A DNA stretch of 11,848 nt. Origin: an uncultured Chlorobiaceae bacterium. Lineage in GTDB: Bacteria; Bacteroidota; Chlorobiia; Chlorobiales; Chlorobiaceae. This document shows positions 6,993 through 11,848 of this stretch, piece after piece. The stretch's first letter is position 1, and each line of letters opens with the position of its first letter. A model generated the notes under the pieces. The model ran no database searches. It was not told where the DNA came from and worked only from the letters and a program-made list of their open reading frames with translations. A program made the position numbers and the translations under genes. The stretch is taken from assembly GCA_903874585.1 (NCBI GenBank), contig CAIQSY010000155.1, positions 1-11,848 on the forward strand. Reading direction: 5' to 3'.

Positions 6993-7004
6993 AGCGGCTA
7001 ACAA
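6993..7004 (-). repeat. 12-bp inverted repeat, upstream boundary of the HNH cassette
   Basis: AGCGGCTAACAA is the perfect reverse complement of 5933-5944. On the coding strand it reads GTTAGCC 25 to 31 bases before the HNH start, the position of a cassette boundary (G^TTRRRY). No complete attC is recognisable on its outer side. Confidence 0.85.
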
Positions 7005-7015
7005 TAATTAGATGG

Positions 7016-7038
7016 ATCCGCCTAAACGGCGGATTTTT
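7016..7038 (+). terminator. Rho-independent terminator without a visible gene
   Basis: A 7-bp perfect stem ATCCGCC/GGCGGAT with a TAAAC loop is followed by TTTT on the plus strand. No plus-strand gene ends nearby, since the neighbouring HNH gene runs the other way. On the minus strand no T-run follows the stem. Confidence 0.6.
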
Positions 7039-7046
7039 GATTTATA

Positions 7047-7151
7047 ACCCATATAAGACGCTAATGAAAAACCACTCAGAATACCGTTAATCGCTTTCAA
7101 AAGAAATACTTAAACCTTGTATTACGTTTTATTTTAGCGTCTGATATGGGT
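7047..7151. mobile_element. 105-bp inverted-repeat element (MITE-like)
   Basis: ACCCATATAAGACGCTAA (7047-7064) and TTAGCGTCTGATATGGGT (7134-7151) are inverted repeats matching at 17 of 18 positions, with 69 AT-rich bases between them that contain no open frame of note. TTTAT follows on the outer side of both arms, after small gaps. No clear target-site duplication is seen. It may be a miniature transposable element, the fused ends of a lost insertion sequence, or a large regulatory hairpin. Confidence 0.45.
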
Positions 7152-7329
7152 CGTCATAAAAAACGTTGCTTACAAGCCATCAACAGGACTTTTTACTCCA
7201 TTCCAGTTTGAGCAAGAATGATAACAAAAGAAAACCCTGCAATCAAAAAAGAGCAACAATCAGAACAGCTCAACATCAACGCTATTGTATTTTTGTAACC
7301 CCGCTTTCGGTCGCGGTATTCATCATTCC

Positions 7330-8451
7330 TTACAGATATTCGTCGAGACCTTCACGTCGGAGTATATCAACAGCTTCACGCACTCTGTGCGATTTACCTT
7401 TACGGCACACAAGTAATGCGTCGTCGGTTTCCACAATAATCACATCTTTTAACCCAATGGTACAGATAAGTTTATCTTTGGGATTCTTGACGAACACATT
7501 CTCGCAATCAATTTGCACACAGCGCTGGGCAGCATGTTCATCTGCCACAATGTGACTGATCTCTGCCATTTTAACCACTTCATCCCAGCAACCAAGATCA
7601 GTCCAGCCAAACTCCCCAGTCAAAACCAGAACATTATCAGACTTCTCCATAATCCCATAATCAATCGAGCGAGGATGAAGCCATGAATAGACATCAGCAA
7701 TAACCTTCTGCTCATGCTCCGTACCAAGCGTCTCATAAATCGTCAGCAAATCCTTGTACAACTCCGGCATGGAGCGCTCAAACTCCCGCTCGATAGCATC
7801 AATGTGCCAGATAAACACACCGCTATTCCAGTAAAAATCTTGATTCTCAAGAAAAATTTCGGCTGTAGCATAGTCAGGCTTTTCAGCAAATGCTTTCACC
7901 GTAAAGAGATGAATATCACTTTGTGCGGAAAATTGCTCAGGAAGCGGAAGTTTTTTAGCTGTTTGAATGTACCCATAAGCGGTCTCTGGCCGGTTTGGAT
8001 GAATGCCTAATGTCACTAATCCGCGTTGTTCACGAGCAATAACAATTCCCGCTTCAACAATGGTTATAAACTCTTCATTATCCAGAACCAGATGGTCGGA
8101 TGGTAAAACAATGGTCACCGCATCAGGGTCTCTCTTTTTAATATGAGCTGTCGCAAGCGCAATGCAGGGCGCCGTGTTACGGCTCGATGGTTCAACGATA
8201 ATATGATCCTGCGGAAAATCCGGCATGGTATCGGCAAGAAGAGTGCGCCCGTGTTCACTGGTAATGATAAAGATATTCTCCTCACGCACCAGACCGGAAA
8301 TACGGCGAACCGTTTTTGCAATCATGCTGCCATCATCGAGTAAATCGATGAACTGTTTCGGCATTTTCCTCCGAGAAACAGGCCAGAGCTTCTTGCCAAA
8401 ACCACCAGCCATAATCAGAGCATAGACATGATCATCACAAAAAATACTCAT
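7330..8451 (-). CDS. manC: Mannose-1-phosphate guanylyltransferase
   Basis: The enzyme joins mannose-1-phosphate and GTP to GDP-mannose for polysaccharides, O-antigen or glycosylation in the cytoplasm. The nucleotide-binding signature AGGFGKKLWPVSR is at residues 15-27 and PKQF at 31-34. EPSSRNTAP (87-95), PSDH (117-120), the FAEKP lysine motif (188-192), WNSGVF (208-213), SIDYGIMEK (262-270) and GWTDLGCW (282-289) follow in the family order. With 373 residues it lacks the C-terminal phosphomannose isomerase domain of bifunctional ManC/AlgA forms, so it is monofunctional. The usual GTR of the signature is GKK here. A TATAAT lies 7 bases before the ATG and there is no Shine-Dalgarno site, which might indicate a leaderless message. 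It stands alone, with no sugar-pathway gene beside it. Confidence 0.92.
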   Translation of the reverse strand: MSIFCDDHVYALIMAGGFGKKLWPVSRRKMPKQFIDLLDDGSMIAKTVRRISGLVREENIFIITSEHGRTLLADTMPDFPQDHIIVEPSSRNTAPCIALATAHIKKRDPDAVTIVLPSDHLVLDNEEFITIVEAGIVIAREQRGLVTLGIHPNRPETAYGYIQTAKKLPLPEQFSAQSDIHLFTVKAFAEKPDYATAEIFLENQDFYWNSGVFIWHIDAIEREFERSMPELYKDLLTIYETLGTEHEQKVIADVYSWLHPRSIDYGIMEKSDNVLVLTGEFGWTDLGCWDEVVKMAEISHIVADEHAAQRCVQIDCENVFVKNPKDKLICTIGLKDVIIVETDDALLVCRKGKSHRVREAVDILRREGLDEYL

Positions 8452-8757
8452 AGCTGCATTATAATCAATGATTTACAGAAATATTACCGGGCAAGATTTG
8501 CCGAGAAGTAAAAACTTTTTGGTGCCACCACCGCGTCACTGCACAAGCTGGCGTACATCTGTTCCGCTCCAAACCAGGGGACAACTTCAGCCAAATATAA
8601 AGAAAGAAGCTTTTAATCCTCTATAAAATATTGAGTTATCTTTTATTCTGTAACGACTTATTTATACCCACCATTGTAAAACAGCAATCGCCCGAGAGCT
8701 CAAGCACTGCACCTTATCCTCGTTATACTGTAATCGGGTATTCAGCATGGATGGCGC
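8452..8757. other. Intergenic stretch, nothing recognised
   Basis: About 300 bases separate the Sua5 stop from the guanylyltransferase start. No tRNA, strong hairpin or convincing frame was found. A 42-codon minus-strand frame ending at 8484 lacks an ATG at its start and resembles no known family. Confidence 0.6.
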
Positions 8758-9705
8758 TCAATCGTGACCGGCAGCTCGCATCAGGCGGTCGCGGATTGCT
8801 CTGCCAAGTCCCTCATTTGATGGCAGTTCGCAAAAAATAGTTGCAATACCTTCAGCATCGCAGCGGCGGAAAAAGCTGAAAAGCTCATGCCCATACTCGT
8901 CAAGCGTTGCGCATTGTTTGTGCAGCGTAACACCTGTTGGCGCTTCCGCAAAACCAATGGAAGCGGAGGATGCGGTTGTCGCGGGTATTTCGCCCGCATG
9001 GTAGAGAATGATGGTGGCTTTCGGTGCGTAATGCGGGTATTTCAGCCCTGGGCTTTTCGGGGCGGATGCTTGCTCTGCTTTGGTTGCAACCGTAATGTTT
9101 GGCACAACCTCCTGCAACTGCTCCAGCGTAATGGCGCCCGCACGCAGCAAAAGCGGCGTCGGGCACGAGCAGTCAACAATCGTTGATTCCAACCCGATGG
9201 CGCTTGGTGTACCGCGAAGTACAGCATCAATTTTACCGTTCAAATCGTGATAGACCGCCTCCCAGTTTGTGGCGCTTGGTAAGCCGGAGAGATTGGCTGA
9301 GGGCGCCGCCACCGCGCACTTTGCCAGCCGCAGAAACTCCCGTGCTACAGCATGTGACGGGCAGCGGATTCCCACAGTTTGCAATCCAGCCGTTACCATT
9401 TCAGGAACACGAGGATGTTTGCGCAACACAAGCGTCAGCGGTCCCGGGAAAAAGCGCTCAATCAGCCGCGCAGCGTCGGGCGTTATCTCCGTTACCACAT
9501 CCGCAAGTTGCTCAACGGTGGCAATATGGACGATCAGCGGATTATCGCCCGGGCGACCCTTCGCCCTGAATATTTGCTTGATTGCTTCAGTGTGGCAGAT
9601 GCTGGCACCAAGCCCATACACCGTCTCGGTTGGAAAGGCAACAACACCGCCAGCATTGAGAATTGCAGCAGCTTCGGCGGCTGAGGTGGTAAGAGTAGTC
9701 TGCAT
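8758..9705 (-). CDS. Threonylcarbamoyl-AMP synthase, Sua5 type
   Basis: This enzyme makes threonylcarbamoyl-AMP from threonine, bicarbonate and ATP, the first step in forming t6A at position 37 of ANN-decoding tRNAs. The YrdC domain has PTETVYGLG (25-33), KGRPGDNPL (49-57), APSANLSG (134-141), GLESTIVD (171-178) and RAG (188-190). The linker SPGLKYPHYAP (218-228) and a C-terminal domain to residue 315 mark it as the longer Sua5 form rather than the short YrdC/TsaC. The start at ATG 9705 is preferred to the in-frame TTG at 9714 because the mature family begins about ten residues before the first helix; neither has a good ribosome-binding site. It lies 27 bases after the kinase-like gene on the same strand and is probably cotranscribed with it. 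Confidence 0.93.
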   Translation of the reverse strand: MQTTLTTSAAEAAAILNAGGVVAFPTETVYGLGASICHTEAIKQIFRAKGRPGDNPLIVHIATVEQLADVVTEITPDAARLIERFFPGPLTLVLRKHPRVPEMVTAGLQTVGIRCPSHAVAREFLRLAKCAVAAPSANLSGLPSATNWEAVYHDLNGKIDAVLRGTPSAIGLESTIVDCSCPTPLLLRAGAITLEQLQEVVPNITVATKAEQASAPKSPGLKYPHYAPKATIILYHAGEIPATTASSASIGFAEAPTGVTLHKQCATLDEYGHELFSFFRRCDAEGIATIFCELPSNEGLGRAIRDRLMRAAGHD

Positions 9706-9732
9706 GTGATGCAAAAAGTGGGATAAACGACG

Positions 9733-10362
9733 TCAAAGAAACAGGAGCGTTGCGAGCACACCAACAGTTGCACTGACGAGCGGTATCGAGAGATTGTCAT
9801 CAATTTTGACGTCGCCGATACGCACGAAAAATGCTTCGGCAAGCGTTGCGGTTATTGCCATGAAGAAGCCAACCAACGAATGCAAGCCAGGGACAACGTT
9901 CACAATCAGCAACGCAGAGAGCAAAAATGCGGCACTGCCTTCGAGGCTTTTCTGCCCAAAGCGATGTTTACCGAAGATTTTACCAACAATTGCCGCCAGC
10001 GTATCGGAAATGGCAACCAGCGCAAATGCTGTTACTGCAATAATTTTAGGGAAAAAGAGCACCAGCAGCAGCGCAGCAAGGATAATGTTGGTTGCGCCAT
10101 TGAGCGTCAGCTTGCTTCCCTCAAGCTCATGCGTTCGCAGCATGGAACCAAATGTTGTGTGATACCACCGAGCAACCGGCTTGAAAAAATTCTTCAGGAG
10201 ATCAATCACAAAAAAACCGCAGAAGAGCGGCACAAGAAGCAACAGCGCAAGCTCTCTGCTGATAAACCAGTAAAGCACCGGAATTGATAGTGATGAGAGG
10301 TGAATCGCTTTCCGCGCGACTTCATAGCGGAGTTCCAGTCGGTCGGTCGCTTCCATAATCAT
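9733..10362 (-). CDS. Sec59/VTE5-type CTP-dependent lipid kinase-like membrane protein
   Basis: The protein is strongly hydrophobic, with six or seven predicted membrane helices. It starts near MIMEATDRLELRYEVARKAIHLSS, where RKAIHLSS is the N-terminal motif of the dolichol/phytol/diacylglycerol kinase group. ISDTLAAIVGKIFGKHRFG followed by KSLEGS is the CTP-binding signature of that group. Members phosphorylate a lipid alcohol (dolichol, phytol, diacylglycerol) using CTP at the membrane, and the substrate here is unknown. An open frame extends to 10467, but that part overlaps the strong hairpin at 10457-10484 and has no family motifs, so the Met at 10362 (or 10356) is taken as the start, giving 209 residues. 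No Shine-Dalgarno site is evident. Sua5 follows after 27 bases. Confidence 0.8.
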   Translation of the reverse strand: MIMEATDRLELRYEVARKAIHLSSLSIPVLYWFISRELALLLLVPLFCGFFVIDLLKNFFKPVARWYHTTFGSMLRTHELEGSKLTLNGATNIILAALLLVLFFPKIIAVTAFALVAISDTLAAIVGKIFGKHRFGQKSLEGSAAFLLSALLIVNVVPGLHSLVGFFMAITATLAEAFFVRIGDVKIDDNLSIPLVSATVGVLATLLFL

Positions 10363-10456
10363 AACGTGGCAGTGAACAAAGGTAAAAGCACGGTACCGCT
10401 GCAATGGCAGCACAATCTGTTTCAGCGCTGAATATACATCCAAATCTCCGTAACAG

Positions 10457-10484
10457 GAAAGGCGCACCTTGAAGTACGCCTTTC
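10457..10484. terminator. Strong hairpin between the lipoprotein and kinase-like genes
   Basis: GAAAGGCGCAC and GTACGCCTTTC form an 11-bp stem with one mismatch or wobble and a 6-base loop. It lies 33 bases after the lipoprotein stop (minus strand). There is no T-run, so it may be an attenuator, a processing site or a non-canonical terminator. Confidence 0.5.
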
Positions 10485-10517
10485 ACCTCTCCATTGCACC
10501 GCTGGCGATGTTTTTCT

Positions 10518-10700
10518 CTATTTCGGGAAAGGCAGCTTACGCTCTCCATCTGGTGAAATAAACCAGACTTGCCCCGTCTCAATATCCATTTTATAAGCGC
10601 ACGAATTACCCGCGCCAACAATCCTGTATTTTTCTCCGCCACCGCATCCCGTTAACGAAGCCGAGAGTGCCGCAAGTACGACAATGAACATAAACTTCAT
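10518..10700 (-). CDS. Small lipoprotein of unknown function
   Basis: The 60-residue product has a short signal peptide with the lipobox LTGC (Cys19), so it should be lipidated and anchored in a membrane after cleavage. About 42 residues would remain: GGG spacer, YRIVGAGNSCAYKMDIETGQVWFISPDGERKLPFPK. The pattern of alternating polar and hydrophobic residues suggests a small beta-sheet, and ETGQVW.I.PDG looks like a beta-hairpin. Asp20 is absent after the Cys (Gly instead), so in a Gram-negative it would be expected to go to the outer membrane. An AGGAGG site 5 bases before the ATG is the best ribosome-binding site in the window and supports translation. It has no recognised family. It lies between a hairpin and the decayed toxin locus, and is probably its own transcription unit. 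Confidence 0.8.
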   Translation of the reverse strand: MKFMFIVVLAALSASLTGCGGGEKYRIVGAGNSCAYKMDIETGQVWFISPDGERKLPFPK

Positions 10701-10839
10701 AGTTCCTCCTTGATGTATTTTGAATGATTGTTTGCCTGCATGGCATTTGAACGCCGAAACTTACGCAAAATCTTACATAATCGCTATAAGGCTGAGGGTG
10801 GCGTGGTTTATAATTGCTGGGCGGCTTCGGGACATACAT

Positions 10840-10854
10840 TCAAGACTCAGCCAT
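10840..10854 (-). pseudogene. Vestigial toxin start (four codons) after the CopG antitoxin
   Basis: One base after the antitoxin stop an ATG opens the frame MAES and is closed by TGA. Position and coupling are what a ParE/RelE-type toxin gene would show, and MAE is a frequent toxin start. The following 140 bases carry no toxin-like sequence in any frame. A gene deletion just after codon 3 or 4 is the simplest reading; a chance ATG is the alternative. Confidence 0.35.
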
Positions 10855-10855
10855 T

Positions 10856-11125
10856 TTATTTGGGGCACGGCATCACCTTTCCCTGCGCAAGATTTTCAAG
10901 CCATGCAGCAGCTTTTTCATGTGGGATAGCCTCGCCGATCAATTGATAACGTTCCCAACGTTCCATATCCTCGCGTTTTTCTCGCTCGTAGTTTTCTTCG
11001 CGCTCTAAAAATGTTTCGATTGCTTTACACATAAGCCAGTGCGGCGATCTGTCGCGGATATGAGCTAAAGCTCCAAGCCGGTGCGGGGTGGTATCGTCTA
11101 ACTTGACGCCTTTTGTCTGTGACAT
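10856..11125 (-). CDS. CopG/ribbon-helix-helix antitoxin, apparently orphan
   Basis: The 89-residue protein starts MSQTKGVKLDDTTPHRLGALAHIRDRSPHWLMCKAI: a strand (TKGVKLD) and two helices of a ribbon-helix-helix DNA-binding domain, with the SPHWLM turn typical of CopG/ParD-like antitoxins. The C-terminal half is charged (EREENYEREKREDMERWERYQ) and ends in IPHEKAAAWLENLAQG, the toxin-neutralising part in related proteins. The ATG at 11125 has AAGGAG 8 bases upstream; an in-frame Met at 11203 would add 26 residues without family similarity and overlap the putative operator. No toxin follows except a four-codon vestige. It may persist as a regulator or as an anti-addiction gene. Confidence 0.8.
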   Translation of the reverse strand: MSQTKGVKLDDTTPHRLGALAHIRDRSPHWLMCKAIETFLEREENYEREKREDMERWERYQLIGEAIPHEKAAAWLENLAQGKVMPCPK

Positions 11126-11545
11126 GACCAAATCTCCTTTTGGTATAAGGTTAACATTTGTTACAACCTTTAGCAACCTTGTTGAGTTGAGATGTCTTTT
11201 CATTCTCCAGTGAGGTTACGTTTCGTCCAGTATAGTAACCACATACATCCAACTTTTACCATCCTGCCACAATTATTGAACCGCGATTCTCTGTCAAATT
11301 CTTCATTTCCTCAATCTGGCTGTAATTCCTGTAATTTTGTACCAAAATAACGCACGGAGTGGCTGCTCTTATAATCTCTATTCATATTCACGCAAAACGT
11401 TCAGTAATTATCACTTAACCCATGACGACTGACAAATTACAGATAGCCGCCATTGACATCTTGGCATCAACTCTTTTCACATGATATTCTGGATTTAAAA
11501 AAAACAGCTTAGATTACAATAAAATAGCATGGAAGCCGTGACGTC
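11126..11545. other. 420-bp intergenic stretch between two toxin-antitoxin remnants
   Basis: Besides the candidate operator and the ribosome-binding site of the CopG gene, I see no coding frame or RNA gene. AT-rich sequence with TACAAT just before 11520 could be a weak -10 element for the HigB-like gene, but no matching -35 was found. Confidence 0.55.
11149..11168. promoter_or_regulatory. Candidate operator of the CopG antitoxin
   Basis: GGTTAACATTTGTTACAACC is an interrupted dyad (outer arms GGTT/AACC, inner arms AACA/TGTT), 23 bases before the antitoxin ATG. On the minus strand AAGGTTG also occurs twice about 10 bases apart at its far edge, the spacing of tandem ribbon-helix-helix sites. 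The site is inferred from symmetry and position. Confidence 0.35.
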
Positions 11546-11746
11546 ATGATACAATCGTTCAAAAACCGAGCAACTGAAGAGCTTTTTAATGGCAAGAGAA
11601 CTAAAGCGGCTTTAAAGCTTTGCCCTGCATCATTATGGAAACCGGCGTGCAGAAAACTTGATCAACTTGACTCGGTCGTCAATCTTGAAGAAATGCGGAT
11701 TCCTCCGGGAAACCATCTGGAAGCATTGGCAGGCGAGGTGTGGTAG
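11546..11746 (+). pseudogene. HigB/RelE-superfamily toxin, C-terminally truncated
   Basis: The 66-residue frame starts MIQSFKNRATEELFNGKR, continues with ACRKLDQLDSVVNLEEMRIPPGNHLEALAGE and stops after VW. This follows HigB ribosome-dependent mRNA interferases closely (usual pattern IxSFxDxxTExLFxGKR ... RKLxxLxxAxxLxDLRxPPGNRLExLxGD). Intact HigB has about 90 residues and continues with QYSIRINxQWRICFxW, where key catalytic and RNA-binding residues lie. Here none of that occurs in any of the three frames of the next 100 bases. The toxin is therefore probably inactive. The HigA antitoxin normally follows within a few bases and is not seen before the window ends. The start has only a weak GGAAG site about 11 bases upstream. 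Confidence 0.7.
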
Positions 11747-11798
11747 AGTTGCATCGAAAACAGCAAATAACGTCCTTTCAATCACACTTCGTTGTTTC

Positions 11799-11825
11799 GA
11801 GCAATAAGCCCATACTTTATTGCTC
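11799..11825. repeat. 9-bp inverted repeat (hairpin)
   Basis: GAGCAATAA and TTATTGCTC form a perfect stem with a 9-base loop, 53 bases after the truncated HigB frame. No T-run follows on either strand. It could be a terminator relic or an end of a lost element. Confidence 0.5.
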
Positions 11826-11848
11826 GTGATTCATTCAGCACATTGATA

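Larger units (their letters stand above)
7005..7329. other. Intergenic stretch between the HNH cassette and the guanylyltransferase gene
   Basis: Apart from the terminator and the inverted-repeat element, the stretch holds a 26-codon plus-strand frame at 7218-7298 (MITKENPAIKKEQQ...), which has no recognisable relatives or good ribosome-binding site. A weak CCG-AAAG-CGG hairpin lies just after the guanylyltransferase stop, without a T-run. No RNA gene was recognised. Confidence 0.6.

Noticed and set aside
7218..7298. 26-codon plus-strand frame MITKENPAIKKEQQ
   Set aside because: Too short, no proper ribosome-binding site and no recognised relatives; mentioned only in the intergenic entry.
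8484..8610. Minus-strand frame of about 42 codons reading LAEVVPWFGAEQMYASL
   Set aside because: Composition looks protein-like, but there is no start with a ribosome-binding site, a stop lies just upstream, and no family is recognised.
8631..8840. Plus-strand frame of 69 codons
   Set aside because: It overlaps the 3' end of the Sua5 gene, has no ribosome-binding site and resembles no family.
10363..10467. N-terminal extension of the kinase-like protein to 10467
   Set aside because: The extension runs into a strong hairpin, lacks family similarity and precedes a normal N-terminal motif.
10790..10852. GGCTGAG/CTCAGCC inverted repeat as another attC site
   Set aside because: It lacks the AAC and GTT cores and the internal paired arms seen at 5812-5941.
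10728..10946. Plus-strand frame of 72 codons opposite the toxin vestige
   Set aside because: It lies antisense across the CopG gene end and the vestige, has no ribosome-binding site and no recognised family.
11454..11492. TTGACA as the -35 box of a promoter for the HigB-like gene
   Set aside because: No acceptable -10 hexamer lies 16-18 bases downstream; the nearest candidate is about 26 bases away.

Overview
The window is bacterial chromosome. The set of housekeeping genes (class A penicillin-binding protein, GMP synthase, mannose-1-phosphate guanylyltransferase, Sua5, a Sec59/VTE5-type CTP-dependent lipid kinase), the sparse Shine-Dalgarno sites in front of them and the medium GC content would suit a Chlorobi/Bacteroidota-type Gram-negative. 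That placement is an inference from general resemblance, not from a marker comparison.

Layout. Positions 1-4547 are a plus-strand core block: the 3' part of an alpha/beta hydrolase gene, a PBP1A-type peptidoglycan polymerase and guaA. Positions 4548-7329 are an accessory block read mainly on the minus strand. In order it holds a DUF6364-type antitoxin with an internally deleted PIN toxin, a rearranged second copy of the guaA 3' end, a DUF4160/DUF2442 pair, and an HNH endonuclease. These are separated by imperfect palindromes that look like integron attC sites. The HNH gene in particular has the structure of a gene cassette: its first bases (TTGTTAGCC) are the exact reverse complement of the start of the palindrome that follows it. 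No integron integrase is present. An orphan terminator and a 105-bp inverted-repeat element close the block.

Positions 7330-10700 return to minus-strand core genes: mannose-1-phosphate guanylyltransferase (nucleotide sugars), Sua5 (tRNA t6A), a polyprenol/diacylglycerol-kinase-like membrane protein, and a very small lipoprotein. Positions 10840-11848 are accessory again: a CopG-type antitoxin whose toxin gene ends after four codons, 420 bp without a gene, and a HigB-like toxin lacking its C-terminal third.

The main story is a decayed cassette or island landing zone just downstream of guaA, which is a known integration hotspot in other bacteria. It left a duplicated and deleted guaA tail, attC-like palindromes, a possible modification-dependent restriction nuclease, and several toxin-antitoxin loci. 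In three of the four such loci the toxin is missing or truncated.
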